This document shows positions 48,011 through 60,514 of a DNA stretch of 64,000 nt, piece by piece. The DNA lies in contig NW_026622986.1 in the NCBI RefSeq assembly GCF_023065955.2, positions 18,005,848 to 18,069,847 of the forward strand, read 5' to 3'. Under the pieces are notes generated by a model. That model ran no database searches. It worked only from the letters and a program-made list of their open reading frames with translations, and was not told where the DNA came from. Both the position numbers and the translations under genes were made by a program. Positions within the stretch are counted from its first letter, which is position 1. Each line of letters starts with the position of its first letter. The DNA is from Ursus arctos. Taxonomy: Eukaryota > Chordata > Mammalia > Carnivora > Ursidae.

Positions 48011-48712
48011 TATTGTCTTAGGGCTGTTCGATTCCAAGGAATGGCTAAAGAAAAAAAGGATATATAGGAAGGATATGTGATAATGTCAGAGAAAAAAGTT
48101 CCAACAAGGAGGTTGGACTTCATGGGATTGTGAAGTCGTTAGAAAGCAAATCACTGTCTCTTTTAGGGATTGTATGGTTCTTGGTCTCTGCTTTTCTCTG
48201 AACACAGGGTTTCTTAGCCTGCTTCTCAGCATCTGATTGAAAAACAGCCACCTGCCTAAGTCTACCTGCCCTTGGAGCCCCAGCACTCACCACCATCTGC
48301 TTGTCTACAGCTAAATGTCTCCTCGTTCAAACTCACAAAACATATTCTTATTAGTCACTGGCTAGCCAGTGCACTTCATCTCCCCAAGCGCAGTCTGCTC
48401 CCGGTCTAACGAGCTATGGCCTGATAGTCAGGTCATGTGATTCACAGCCTGCTAATGAGAGCCAGGGACCTGAGCATGGTTCACACAGGTAAATTTATTG
48501 GCACAATTAATGTAGCTTTATCATTGAGTCTGTCCTGTTTTCACGGAACAGCCATTCCAAAAGCACATAAATTGGCATAGAACCCAAAAAAGGAAATAGC
48601 CTCCAAAGAAAACTCCAGTTCAGGAACATAAATGACCCTAGTCATGAACGTAAATGTGCATTATTACTTATATATCATTATATAAACAAATGCTATGAAA
48701 TTATATTCATTT

Positions 48713-48888
48713 TTTTTTTAGAGAGAGTGGGAGAGAGAGAGCATGCAGGGGGAGGGGCAGAGGGAGAGGGAGAGAGAGAATCTTAAGCAGGCTCTATGCT
48801 GGGATGGATATGGGGCTCGATCTCATGACCCTGAGATCATGACATGAGTCAAAATCAAGAGTCAGACACTTAACCAACTGAGCCACCC
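48713..48888 (-). mobile_element. SINEC (tRNA-Lys SINE), older type, antisense
   Basis: Imperfect 17-bp duplication TGAAATTATATTCATTT (48696-48712) and TGAAATCATCTTCATTT (48889-48905). Contains 'aaaatcaagagtcagacact' and GAGCCACCC. Confidence 0.95.
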
Positions 48889-48905
48889 TGAAATCATCTT
48901 CATTT

Positions 48906-49100
48906 AAAGAATAATCTACTGAGAGCAAGTAATATTTTACCCAAGAATGCAAGGATGGTTAGATACTAGGATATCTGTTAATATCATAAAATTAATATGC
49001 TGTTGATAGTAATAAAAAAGTCAAATAAGAAAAGTCATCTAACGCTGAAAAAGCATTTGATAAGATTTGACAGCAATTCCTGATGCAGTATTTCAAACAC
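48906..49100 (+). mobile_element. L1M ORF2 fragment
   Basis: 'cccaagaatgcaaggatggt' and 'gctgaaaaagcatttgataa' are degraded forms of very common L1 ORF2 reverse-transcriptase sequence. Confidence 0.7.
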
Positions 49101-49479
49101 TTGGTTTTGATGCTCTTTGCTATTTCCAGTAAACTGTGAACATCTATCATTTTTATAACCAGATGAGAATATGTAAACGGTTTTAAAAGCACCTTTGGGA
49201 AGATAATAAATATGGTTGTATTCCAAGTTCCTAACTCCTATAATGGTGTCTCAATAAATATTTTTAATGAAGCATTCCATTAAAACAAAGTAGTCTAGTT
49301 TTTGAGAACTGGTAAGAAACAGAAAAGAGAAAATTTGTCCTTGTCTCACAGGAGATCTTTGTTGAGGAGTGTACAGCACTGCTTTTTTCTTAATGTACAG
49401 TATGAACCATCAGCAATGCCTTTGGAGGACCCTTCACCATTCTTTAGGAGATGCCTTTGAAACTTGTCCTCTTTGCTTT

Positions 49480-50310
49480 CTCCACGATTTGCCTGTGGCT
49501 CCCTGAGCTCGGACCCCGGTCCCTGAACTGAGCCAGTGCCCTAATCTGACCACCGTGCACACCTCGCTGATGGCTATCCTCCACCTGAACAACTCCACCT
49601 TTGACTCCACGTGCCATGCCCCAGCCCACTTCCCTTTCTTTTCAAACAACTTGAAATACCTTAGAATGGCCTCTTGTTCTTCACGTCTTGTCTGGTGCTC
49701 TGCCTACGTCTTTCCAGCATCTCTCCTCTGGCAACTTCATGACCCTGGTCTCGGTCTTTATTTTTGGTGTGGGCTATTTTGCAGAAATATTCTGATATTC
49801 TCTTCCCTTTCCTGTCAGTCTGTTACAACTAGATTAATCTTTCTATATTGGATTTATAGGTTACTCCTCTGCTTACAACTTCAAGATGCAACATTTCTGA
49901 TTGAATTATATATAAAATGGTTGGCTTGACATTTGCAGCAGTCCTATTCAGCTTTTCTAGTATTCCTTACTCCTGCACCTCCTTTATGCACGCTGCACTT
50001 ATTTCTCATGGGGACCATCGTCTGGCTATTCTGCTGTCTTTGCTTATGCTCTGTTCTCCATCCTTCCTTTTCTCACGAAAAACTGGCTCATCTTCGTAAT
50101 GTGCAGATCAAAGGGAGTGTTCCTTGAGTAAGGCCTCCTTGATATTTCTGGTTTCTTCCATCTTCTGAACCCTCACAGCTCTCTTCAATTCTCTGATAGC
50201 TTTAGTGTACTCTTTAATTGCCTCATCTCTGTGAGAGGCTAGATTTTATTCAGTTTTCTATTTCTTGCGATGCCTAACATAGTCATTTATACATAGTAGT
50301 TCACGTAAGG
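49480..50310 (+). mobile_element. L2 LINE 3' region
   Basis: 'gttactcctctgcttacaac', 'gagtaaggcctccttgatat' and 'tgcgatgcctaacatagtca' follow L2 3' order. The long open frame at 49555-49929 lies within it and is not a gene. Confidence 0.65.
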
Positions 50311-53289
50311 ATATTTTGATTCAAATACTGAATTATTTGGAAATACTATATAGATGGGCAATATACATTTATATTTCAAATGTATCACTGCCATTGATTG
50401 ATTTACTCTTCTTGTAAGCCACAGTCTCCAAGCATTCCTTTGGGATGTGGTAGTACAACTGAAAGTATTAAACAGAACTATTATAAAGTTGTGTTGGTCG
50501 TGTAACTTATTTTGCAAAAAGTGATTTTTATTTTTTCATGTTCACATTCATATTTACAGAACTAAAATATTAGTAGGGTAAAGAATAAGAAAAGTTATTG
50601 TTATAACCTTGAGAGAGAATGTTAATTAAATTGAGGGACAAGGCAAGGGACAAATGCTTAAGATAACCATTTCTTTCCCCATTTGTGATGACATGAAAAC
50701 TTTATTTTCTCATATTGAGTCAAACTGCCAAGAAACTCTTGCAACATATTGAATGGTAAGATAAATATCTGCTTTTTAGAGCTTTGGACAGTGTCATTGC
50801 TTGAAAAGAAGCTTGAGCTCCCCATGAGATCATCGTGGAGATAAACGCTTAAAAGCTTTCCAAAGCCGTGCTCTTGGCTCTATCAGAATTTAATTTCCCA
50901 CTGATTATGTTTATATCGATTTTGGAACACATATCCACGAATATACTCAGCATAGCTACATCACTGATGATTTCCCATGCCTTGGGATACATCCCCATTT
51001 TATGTGCGCATGGAACCCACTTATACTTTCATATATATGGATACCTTGAGTTAATACTGTAGTTTTTAGACTAGACCATGAAAATGTCCTTGTGGTTGTT
51101 TAAAGGCTGTTTCTTTGTAGCAGTTAAAAACAAATTGACGTATATGGGAATAGGTTTTATAAATATCTTATGCTTTATTAGCCATTCGGTCATACCTGGT
51201 TGGTTTCTGATCTGTAGTCAAAATGCAAGGGGTGTTTTTAAAAGTAGATTCCAGCTGCATAACATCGCAGGTCTGAAAACTCACGATGGGTTTATGTGGT
51301 GAGGGGATACGTAAACGTACCGGAGATCTTGGTTCTAGTCCTATTGATGTTACTTTTAAGCAAATTACTCTACCTTTTTGAGCTTCAGTTTGGGGATCAT
51401 GGAAGTATTTATCTTCTAGAGTTGATGCATGTGCCTTGAGATAAGTAAGGGACTTAGCACAGTGTCTACTATTCAATACAGCTTACTTCACTTCCACTTT
51501 TACCAAAACCAAAAGTGATTTGATAAAAGAATTTGTTGACAGATGATGTTTTTATCTTTGAACTCTTTGTACCCCAGCGATTAGTGGATAAAGTTGGTAA
51601 CATACAATCGCAGAACCCAAAGAGACTGATCTAATTCTTGACAGATGAGAAAATAAAGAACCAAAGACTTCAAATGACACACTCACCATGACAGGGCAGG
51701 TCACTAGCAGCGTGGGGTTTCAAACTCAGATCAGAGGCCTCCTCCTCGTGTGGCCGGTGCTCTTTGCGCTCTGCACACTGGAAGTGCTGCTTCCAGGCAT
51801 TCACCCTTTTTCCAATGATGGTTAATTAATCTTCATTCAGTGAGAAGTTAGTGGCTTCTAATCTCTTCTGTGCTTTATTCGTTCTTGCCTAGTTCGTCAT
51901 AGTGTTTTTGCCAGACTAGAAAACAGCACAATGTTCTGTTATCAATTCAGCGTGGAATACAATCTCAAGCATGTGTTCTTTTTTCAGTATAATATAAAGA
52001 ACTTGAGCAGAAGCCTCCCTGTAACATAGTTCATGAGTCAGTTATAATCTTTGTCAAACATGGCTCCAAATACAATCACTGATCCTGCCTCTGAAATAGA
52101 AACATCATAAAAGCCTGGCATGTACTGTGAAAGATACACTTTTTGATGGTGTTTTGAAAACTAGTTAGTCCTAACGTCATAAATCTTTAAACCTTTGAAT
52201 ATTTAAACAAAGATGATTTGTTTAAAAAGGACATTTGCTATTGCTGTGTTTTAGAAAAGTAAAAAAAAGAAAAAAGAAATTAATACAATACTGAGTTTAA
52301 AGTATAATTTAAAAAGGTAAGTTAAATAAAGTACTAGTTAAAACATAAAACTGTGCATAATTTTCTTTATAATAAAGTCTTCAGCAATCTATCCCAGAAG
52401 ATTAGATTTTATCATATCGATAATTTACCCCTTTCCAGGAACGTTTGTATTTTGAGTTGGCCACACTTAATCGGCAATTAAATGATCTCTTTAAAAAAAA
52501 AAATCTTGTAAAGTTTGTTAATAAGCAAATCTAAAGCTATTGTAATAAGTGTTGTCCATACATATGAATATTTTAATATAGGAGAATACAATTTAGCTAT
52601 TTATTCTGATTAAATTAAAATCTGAGGTTTCCCCAACTCATGACTATTTATACAAGAGAAAGTAAGTAAATATCATAAAGAATTATCAAAGGAAATACAT
52701 ATATAGTGATTTTAAATCTTAAAATAAGGAACTAGGTATAGCCTTGATCAGATGCACATGTAGTGATAGTTCTGTAGAAAAATTATTGCAGAGGATTATA
52801 ATAGTGGTCTGGTATCAAGCTTAAAATCTTCAGAAAAAGGTGTCCTTGCTACTTTGTTAATGTAGCAAACTTTATACTTAAGTAAACTTTACAGCAAACT
52901 TTAAGTAAAAATTTTGACACAAAAGAGCCCCTCATAGTGTGATTACTCTTTAAAGAGTTCACTTTTATCGGACAATTTGTCATACAAAAACTATTCTGTG
53001 CTTTAAAAATGGTTAGATTTACAAGAAATGGCCAGAACACAAACATTTAAAAAATAAACTCTCTCGTTAAATGAACTTTGAATTTTCAGCTCAGAGTGCA
53101 TTTCTTTACCACAATTATTGTCCTTATATTTTAGGATAATTTTTTCCTAATGTTCTAGTGTAAGTTTAGAGAATTCACTTTTTTGGCAAATCATCTTTAT
53201 CAGTTTTGTATAAGGGAATGCATACTATAAAAGTCACTACTATCACACTATTTTCGATGCATACTTGAAATATTCTCAATTTTTAGTGT

Positions 53290-53420
53290 TTTTAAAAAAT
53301 TTTTATTGAGGCATAATTGACATATAACATTATGTTAGTTTCAGGTGTAGAACACACTGATTCAGTATTTTTGTATACACTGCTAAATGATCACCACAAT
53401 AAGTCTAGACTGGCAGCCTT
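53290..53420 (-). mobile_element. L1M 3' UTR fragment
   Basis: 'ttattgaggcataattgaca', 'tagtttcaggtgtagaacac' and 'gatcaccacaataagtctag' are the antisense L1M 3' end. Confidence 0.85.
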
Positions 53421-53517
53421 TGGTCCATATACTGTGAGATATAGGCTTTAATTGTTGTTACTTACAGTGTTTCGTGTTGCTGGCTCATGTCAACTCATCT
53501 GGGCCAGTTGTGCTCCT

Positions 53518-53606
53518 TCTCTCCCTCCATCCCTCCCTCCTTTCCTTCCTTCCTTCCTTCCTTCCTTCCTTCCTTCCTTCCTTCCTTCCTTCCTTCCTTC
53601 CTTCCC
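53518..53606. repeat. (CTTC)n microsatellite
   Basis: A CTCC-rich lead-in, then about 16 CTTC units from 53541. The + strand is all-pyrimidine. Confidence 0.97.
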
Positions 53607-53954
53607 ATTTTCCAGCTTACTACTGCTTATAAATTTTCCATTAATGAATAAAAATCAGGAAAGTTTCTCAACTTAGGTTCCTGACAGGTCCTGGATGCTC
53701 CTAATACTTTCATTATTATCTGCTTTACCATCGTTTCTGACTGCTGGGGAGTTCTTATTCTTGCCAATTGCAGGAACCCAATAGTCCCCATACTACAAGC
53801 ACTCTTCCTTTAAATCACTCTCGGTAATGACAATTCCTTGGAAGTTGGAAATTGAAAAAGATGGTAGAGAATAATAATAATATCACTACCAGAAAGAAAT
53901 AAAAGTCATTGAATGTTTTGTTGCTCTATGCTTCCATAGATTTTATGCAGATTG

Positions 53955-54120
53955 AAGCAGTACAGACCTGGGTTGGAATCTCTTAGTGTGAGAACTTGGA
54001 CAAGTTATCCACTCCCGGTCCCAGTGTCTCATCTGTGAAATGGTTGTTGTGAGGATTAAATGGGATTTTATGTGTAAAGTCCATAGTACAGTGCGTGGTA
54101 TACAGTGGTCACCCTTTTGT
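53955..54120 (-). repeat. MIR SINE fragment, antisense
   Basis: 'acagacctgggttggaatct', 'tctcatctgtgaaatggttg' and 'tgaggattaaatgggatttt' are antisense MIR landmarks in order. Confidence 0.87.
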
Positions 54121-55579
54121 GCCTTCTCCTAGTACCAAGCAGGGAGCTTCTAAGAGTTCTTGACTGCCTTCCATTTTTGCATAGAGTTTAACTTTTTCCA
54201 GAATTTTCAGCAGAGCTTGGGTGAGGGATAGCACAAATATAATTTAAGTCCTTGGATATCACTTCATGTAACAGTATTTTTGATTCAAAGGACTTCATTG
54301 CATTTAGATATCATTGAAGATCCTAGCTGGTTCCATCGAGAAAAGAAACTGGGTCCTCTGCGGAACAGAAATAAGAGATACCGTGTTTCCCTTCATTGTT
54401 CAAGGGCTTTTATGTTGAGAATTTGAAATTTTAAAGCTTTTAATAGAAAAAAATTTCATTTCAGTAAAACACTTTGCTTCTTTAAATGATTCATCAGTCT
54501 CTTTAGTAAAGTATCATTGTAACATTGCTTTATAACATGGTTTAAAAAGGATTTACCTGGCCAAACTGATGAGCAATCGCTGGTGTGTTTTAAATTGGGT
54601 TAGATGAGTTAAAAATGGGAGAAGCAATGGAAGGTATTTAACTATTTGGACTTTTTGTATTTAGGTAGAGAAATAAAGAGTGAATATTATTCACTCATAT
54701 AATTATCTATTTATTAGATAGATAATTAAAGAGTGAATATTTATCCTGAAAACGGCTGCGACTTTAAATATGTCATTCTCATTAATGAAACAAGATAGCA
54801 TTTTGAAAATACACCTTTGGTGAAGTTAATTAAAACATCATTTAAAGAGTTAATTCATTATTTATAAGAACAATTTAAACCTTTAATAAAATACATTCCC
54901 GTACAGAGGACTGATTTAAATAGGTCTGGAAATGAAATTAAATGGCAGTTTTTATTGCTTGCTTATTAGGATTCTGAAATTCTCATCTTAAGAAATTTAA
55001 TATTAAATGTATCTTTTTCACATTTAAGGTATATACAATCAAAATGAAAAAGAGCTAATGATTAACAGTCTTATAACATTACATACAGCTACACTGTGCA
55101 GCAATAACCAGTATCCAATAAGAGCTCATCCGAATTGAGATGTACTGGAAATGTAAAATTAAAATGCAACTGGATTTCAAAGACTTTGTATAAAAAAATG
55201 TAAAATATCCCAGTACTTTTCGTATTGATTACCCGTTCAAATGATAATATTCTGGATAAAATGAGCTGAATCAAATATAAAATCAATGTAATATGTTTCT
55301 TTTTTTTTAATGTGGCAGCTAAAATATTTAAGGTTACATACGTAGGTCACATTGTATTTCTACTAGACAGAGCTGCTCCAGAGAATGATTTTCAAAATAG
55401 TTAAAACATCACAGATAGACATGGCCTGAGGGATGCCACTTTAGGAACAAATCAAAAATATGCCAAACACATTGGGGTTATGAAGGAAAATTTCACACAC
55501 GCAATCTGAGAAAAAAAAGAATGGAGAAAAGCATCTATAGATGTAGAATGTAAAACAGGATAGAAAATTGACATCTACA

Positions 55580-55776
55580 GGGGCGCCTGGGTAGCGCAGT
55601 CGTTAAGCGTCTGCCTTTGGCTCAAGGCGTGATCCTGGTGTTTCGGGATCTAGTCCCACATCGGGCTCCTCGGCTGAGAGCCTGCTTCTTCCTCTCCCTC
55701 TCCCCTGCTGTGTTCCCTCTCTCGCTGGCTGTCTCTCTGTCACATAAATAAATAAAATCTTTAAAAAAAAAAAAAA
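55580..55776 (+). mobile_element. SINEC (arctoid subtype), sense, young
   Basis: Exact 18-bp duplication AGAAAATTGACATCTACA at 55562-55579 and 55777-55794. Carries CTCTCTCGCTGGCTGTCTCT and GTCGTTAAGCGTCTGCC, typical of the arctoid subtype, and a pure A tail. Confidence 0.97.
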
Positions 55777-55959
55777 AGAAAATTGACATCTACAAATTTA
55801 ATTGAACATCGATAGAAATTCTTTGAAACATGCCACAACTTTCTTAAAATGTAGGTTTTGTAAGTCCCACAAATTTTGTCATAGTCAAAGAAAATTCATA
55901 TTTTTCACTGAATATACTGGTGAATATTGACTATCATATGTTTATTCACTATCTGAAAT

Positions 55960-56040
55960 TCCCCTGAATGCAATACTATTACAGCTCATGGCATAAAGTA
56001 GATGCTCAATCAATATTTGATAACGAATATGTGATTGACA
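55960..56040 (+). mobile_element. L2 LINE 3' end, short
   Basis: 'cataaagtagatgctcaatc' then 'aatatttgataacgaatatg' fits the L2 3' terminus. Confidence 0.6.
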
Positions 56041-56460
56041 TAGGAGAGATGGGTAGGGATGTTTATCAGTCTTGTTCATTGATTATCTGCAGATATTAAA
56101 ATAGTTCCTGGCCCATAGAATGCACACAAAAATATTGATGCATGGTGAAATATATGAAGACAGACACACACATACTAAATAATAAAGAAGATAAAGTACT
56201 CAGAAATTACCCCCAACATATGTTCAACTAGTTCTCACTATTCAAAGGGTACTGACTGTTTTAAGACATCACTATACAGCTGTTTTAATTACACATTTGC
56301 TTTAACTATGATCCTATTTCGATATGATGTTATATTTTGAGTTATGCAGGAAGACACTCCATGGAAACAATTGGAATAAGATGCAGAAATTAGTGCTTCA
56401 AAAGTTCTGAACTTGTGAGGATTAGTTTTGTTGTTTTCTCTGGCTTACAACTATGATGAA

Positions 56461-56602
56461 GTCATGATCTCAGGGTCCCGGGATTGAGCCCCAAGTTGCG
56501 CTTCTCCCTCTCCTACTCCCCTTCTCTCCTCCAGCCCCCCCCCAACTCCTGCTCCTGTGTGCTCTCTACCTCTCTCAAATAAATAAGTAAAATCTTAAAC
56601 AA
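56461..56602 (+). mobile_element. SINEC (tRNA-Lys SINE), sense, 5'-truncated at the B-box region
   Basis: Starts inside the element at GTCATGATCTCAGGGTCCCG and runs through the CT-rich region to CAAATAAATAAGTAAAATC. An 18-nt sequence overlapping its start (56458-56475) recurs with two mismatches after the tail (56607-56624). Confidence 0.92.
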
Positions 56603-57935
56603 GAAAGAAATCATGATTTCAGGGTAAAACAAATCCTTACTGAACGTAGGTATACTAACTGGATGTTTTAAGGTTTCTGTTGAAGCATTGATATCACTTA
56701 TTTAAGAAAGAGTAGAAAAAAAATAGATGCATTCCAGTAATAGACTTGGAATTGTAGAAATGTGGAAGTGTGAAATTTATATTTTAACCACATTTAACAT
56801 AAAGTCCATTTATTGGGCGGTATATATAACACACATGTATTTCCCTTGACTATTTTTCTTCATTAAACTAACAAACCTGGGAGCGATTTCTTCACTATGA
56901 ATTTTCATAAATTCCAGATACACAGTGTATTTAAATTGGCTAATGATAAAATGAAGGGGTAAAAATTAAATTTGAGGCGTATGAAGGGAATAGAGGAGGT
57001 GTTAAGGTGTTGTTTCCGCAGTTAATTGACCAGAAACTGTTGTTTGTAAAGGATTTGTGGTTCAAACTGGCTTAAGCTTTTTGTGTTAGGATAAGCAAAT
57101 TCCATCCATTTCTTCATCAGTCTGTCCCCTGAGGTCCCCCCTTGCGGGTCTCTTTGCTGCTCTGCTGCACTCGTCTCTCTCCATTGTATTCTCCAGTGAC
57201 ATTGAACTTCTGGTTCCTCCAACTCTTGTCTTTGGGTCTTTGGAAATGCTCTTTGGATGCATTCCCTAACCCCCGTCACTTTGTCTAATTCTGGTTTAAA
57301 TATCCTCTCTAAGGGGGGGGATCCTTGCTTGGTTTCTACTAAATTTTCTTGTTATGAGCTCATATAACTCCCCTACTCCCCTTTTAGGACCATTATTACA
57401 CTCTCTCCAAAAAGGGCAAAATCGTCTAGCTTTGCATGTGTTTGTGTAAATTATTGTTCCAATGGCTGTTTGTTTTAATGTGCCCTACAACACCAAAAGC
57501 CTTCCCTTCTTTTCCTAGAATTTGAGGATTTCCTCATTATTTCCACATTTTAATATAGGATTATTTCCCCCTGAAAACATGACAAAAACAGCTTTTCTCC
57601 ATAAACGACTAGGAAATCGTTTACTTCCCTGTGTTTTCATAAGATGCATAAGTCCTGTCCCTGCTTCGGACATGTTATGAATTAATTGGTAGAACATCTA
57701 TCTCTGAAGAGTTAAAGAATTGCCAACAGTGATCAAGCCCGCACACTCTCTCTGGCTCTTGATACGGTGTTGACAGCCAAGCAAAGAGCTTCTTCAATAA
57801 ATCCACTCTCATATTCAAGTTTTTCCAGATGTGAGAAGTAATTAAGTCTTTGCATTTATCGAGGCCTTGTATGCTTTTCAAGAGGGAACTGGCAGCTGCG
57901 GTGAATTAACTCTGCTCCAGTGCATGTGGACGGTA

Positions 57936-57957
57936 TGTGTGTGTGTGTGTGTGTGTG
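57936..57957. repeat. (TG)11 microsatellite
   Basis: A 22-nt TG tract. Confidence 0.97.
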
Positions 57958-58139
57958 AATGTACATATATACAAGCACATGTGTGGAATTTGCCAATAGT
58001 CAAGTGAGATCAGACCTGAGAACAAAACAAAACAAAAAGCTAATTTCAATAAACACCAAAAATTGTTACAGCTCTGTTTCACAGTTGAGAGCCCAGAGCG
58101 CTTTGTCCGGTGATATCTTCTCCCTTTCTGCTTTTGCCC

Positions 58140-58576
58140 AATGTTGAAGGAAAGTGATGAGGACAATTAAATCATTTGCATCTGTTAAAGGATATATATT
58201 TTTTTAAATGGTGAAGTCACGATTCTCATGAAATAAAACACACTTAAAATAAACACACTTAAAAGATTTTAACTCATTAATGAATGAGGGCACCAGTAAG
58301 ATGTTAAGATTGGTTCCAAGGTGAATTTGGAGGACACGTATAAATGAGTAATAAGGAATTCCTGAAATGAATTTAGAAATAAAGGTAAAAAGCTCTGTTG
58401 GCAGGACCGGTCATCAATTGCTTTTCCCCCCCAAGGAAACAATTAATTTGCATTTGTATGGATAAAGCATCATTAGCATTGTTATCAGTTTTTTACATTT
58501 TATGGTCTGGTGAAGCAGTTCAAAGACAGCAAAAGGCCAAATTAGCCAGAAGGTAACACTAGATAACACAGGAGGT

Positions 58577-58610
<34 letters not shown>

Positions 58611-59460
58611 CAGTTTCAAAGTCTTTCACGATTCTTCCTGACACATCTCACACAAAATTCTAGGGAAGGGATACTTTTTGGGAGAGCCAAGCTGTTGATC
58701 ATGCCTGACCCTTTGGTTCTGGTTTCGAGGCCTCCTGAGGCCAATCAGACCTTGGGCTCCTCTCTGCGGGAAGGCCTATGGAAGTGGCTGTATGAGCTTC
58801 ACTGTTATTCTTACTGAACTGATGTCTCAAGTAAACAGTGAATTAAATGGAAGTCCTTCAGTTCTCCGGATGCTTATGTTAATGTAGGCTCTGACTGAGA
58901 ACACCCCCCTCCTCCCCAGTCAATACATCTGGAACAATACTTTTGATTTTGGCATCCCAACCACACCCAACCCGGAAATTGTGCCAAAAATGATTTGCAG
59001 TTTCTTGTTCTTCTCCCCCAACACCGGCTTAGATATAGAGCTCTCACTTGTGGGTAGGATCTCTACTTGTGAAAACAGGAGTGTGAATACAAAAACCCAT
59101 TCTATTAAATCTTATTTTAATGGCATAATTAGTAATGGTGACAATTACTCAGGTTGCTTTGTATTCTTTTGATTTCTCATTAACAAACAGTAATGAAATG
59201 GCCATTAAAAAGGAGAAGATGGGCTTAATGAATGTAAATTGTAAAAATAGATTGGGCTAATATTAAGCGGAGCTCTTGCCTTTTATAAAGAAGACAAATT
59301 GCCCAAAAGAGCTTACATTTCTGGCTTGAAGAAACAATTTCATCCCCTCATCTACAAGTAAAGTTCTCTTTTGGACAGTTGCCAAACAATGAGGAACTAT
59401 GTGAGGGAAAGTAAAATGACCAGGGGTTCAACTGAGAAGCAAGAACCTTCTGGGAGATAG
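58140..59460. other. Repeat-poor intronic stretch upstream of the nebulette promoter
   Basis: About 1.3 kb with no recognised interspersed repeat apart from a 30-T run (58579-58608). It holds many TAAT/AATTA cores and stretches of mixed composition (58690-58860, 59100-59340) that look undisturbed. No ORF with splice sites. A candidate conserved non-coding block by appearance only. Confidence 0.3.
58579..58608. repeat. Poly(T) run, 30 nt
   Basis: Thirty consecutive T with no SINE or L1 body attached on either side. Confidence 0.97.
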
Positions 59461-59465
59461 TCATA

Positions 59466-59498
59466 AGAAAAGAAAGAAAGAGAGAAAGAGAGAAAGAA

Positions 59499-59554
<56 letters not shown>

Positions 59555-59556
59555 AA

Positions 59557-59604
<48 letters not shown>

Positions 59605-59659
59605 AAAAGAAAGAAAGAAAGAAAAAGAAAGAAAGAAAGAAAAAGAAAGAAAGAAAGAA
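59466..59659. repeat. (GAAA)n microsatellite, all-purine tract of about 195 nt
   Basis: Mostly GAAA units with a few GAGA and GAAAAA interruptions. The NEBL sense strand is entirely purine. The minus-strand 'ORFs' across it (poly-FLS) are artefacts. Confidence 0.98.
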
Positions 59660-60003
59660 CGAACCCAGGCAACTGAAAACGAGGCTATGGAAGACTGCCA
59701 AGATAGGCAAACAAGTCAAATGAACTAATTCCTCTCTCACCTAACCATTCAGGGGGGATATTTTGTAATAAGAAATGTTGAATTAATTTTTAAAGTGGAA
59801 AAATTCAGTTTATCTATAGAAGTTTCCCTCAACTCAGAACTGAATCTCCAACTATTTGAATTATTATGGATTTTCATTTGCAACATTACCATGTTGGCAG
59901 AAAGCACGTGTTCTATCACTATCAAGAAAAGAGGAGAAAGTGAAATAAGTATGAAAAATTGGTCATAGTCTGGGCAATTCTTATTGCATGTGACTTTAAT
60001 AGC

Positions 60004-60180
60004 ATTGCAGACAGGGGAGTGCTGCAGACAGCGGGTCACTGCAGACAGGGGGCGCTGCAGACAGGGGGCGCTGCAGACGGGGAGGGGGCGCTGCAGACAG
60101 GGGAGCGCTGCAGACGGGGGTCACTGAAGACAGGGGGCACTGCAGACAGAGAGTACTGCAGACAGGGGAGCACTGCAGGA
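60004..60180. repeat. GC-rich minisatellite, about 10 units of 16-20 bp
   Basis: Degenerate tandem units built on GCAGACAGGGGGCGCT. Variation between units is concentrated in the G-run and the following triplet (GCGCT, TCACT, GCACT, AGTACT). Most units contain CTGCAG. Strongly G-rich on the + strand in an otherwise AT-rich region. Not part of any interspersed repeat I recognise. Confidence 0.95.
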
Positions 60181-60320
60181 CCCGTGCTAGTGGTACAAAG
60201 GAGTTTCCTTGGCCAAGGGCTCTGTCCCAAGACCTGAGTCACCCCTGGGACTTGGCAGTTGCTATGGAAATAATTTGTTTACACAAAAACATCAAACTGT
60301 AAATAGATTAAAGACTTCTG

Positions 60321-60514
60321 GGGGCTCCTGGGTGGCTCAGTTAGTTAAGTGTCTTACCTTCCACTAAGGTCATGATCCCAGAGTCCTAGGATCCAGCCCT
60401 GCAGCGGGCTCCCTGCTCAGTGGGGAGTCTGCTTCTCTCTCTCCCTCTGTACCCACCCCAATCACTCGTGCTCGCGCTCTCTCTCTCAAATAAATAAAAT
60501 CTTAAAAAAAAAAA
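60321..60514 (+). mobile_element. SINEC (tRNA-Lys SINE), sense
   Basis: GGGGCTCCTGGGTGGCTCAG head, GGTCATGATCCCAGAGTCCT, and CAAATAAATAAAATCTT tail. No clear target duplication. Confidence 0.95.

Noticed and set aside
59348..59740. Minus-strand frame of repeated FLSFFLS residues
   Set aside because: Produced entirely by the GAAA microsatellite.
60004..60180. Regularly spaced repeats as a CRISPR array
   Set aside because: Units are contiguous and degenerate with no unique spacers, and the genome is mammalian.
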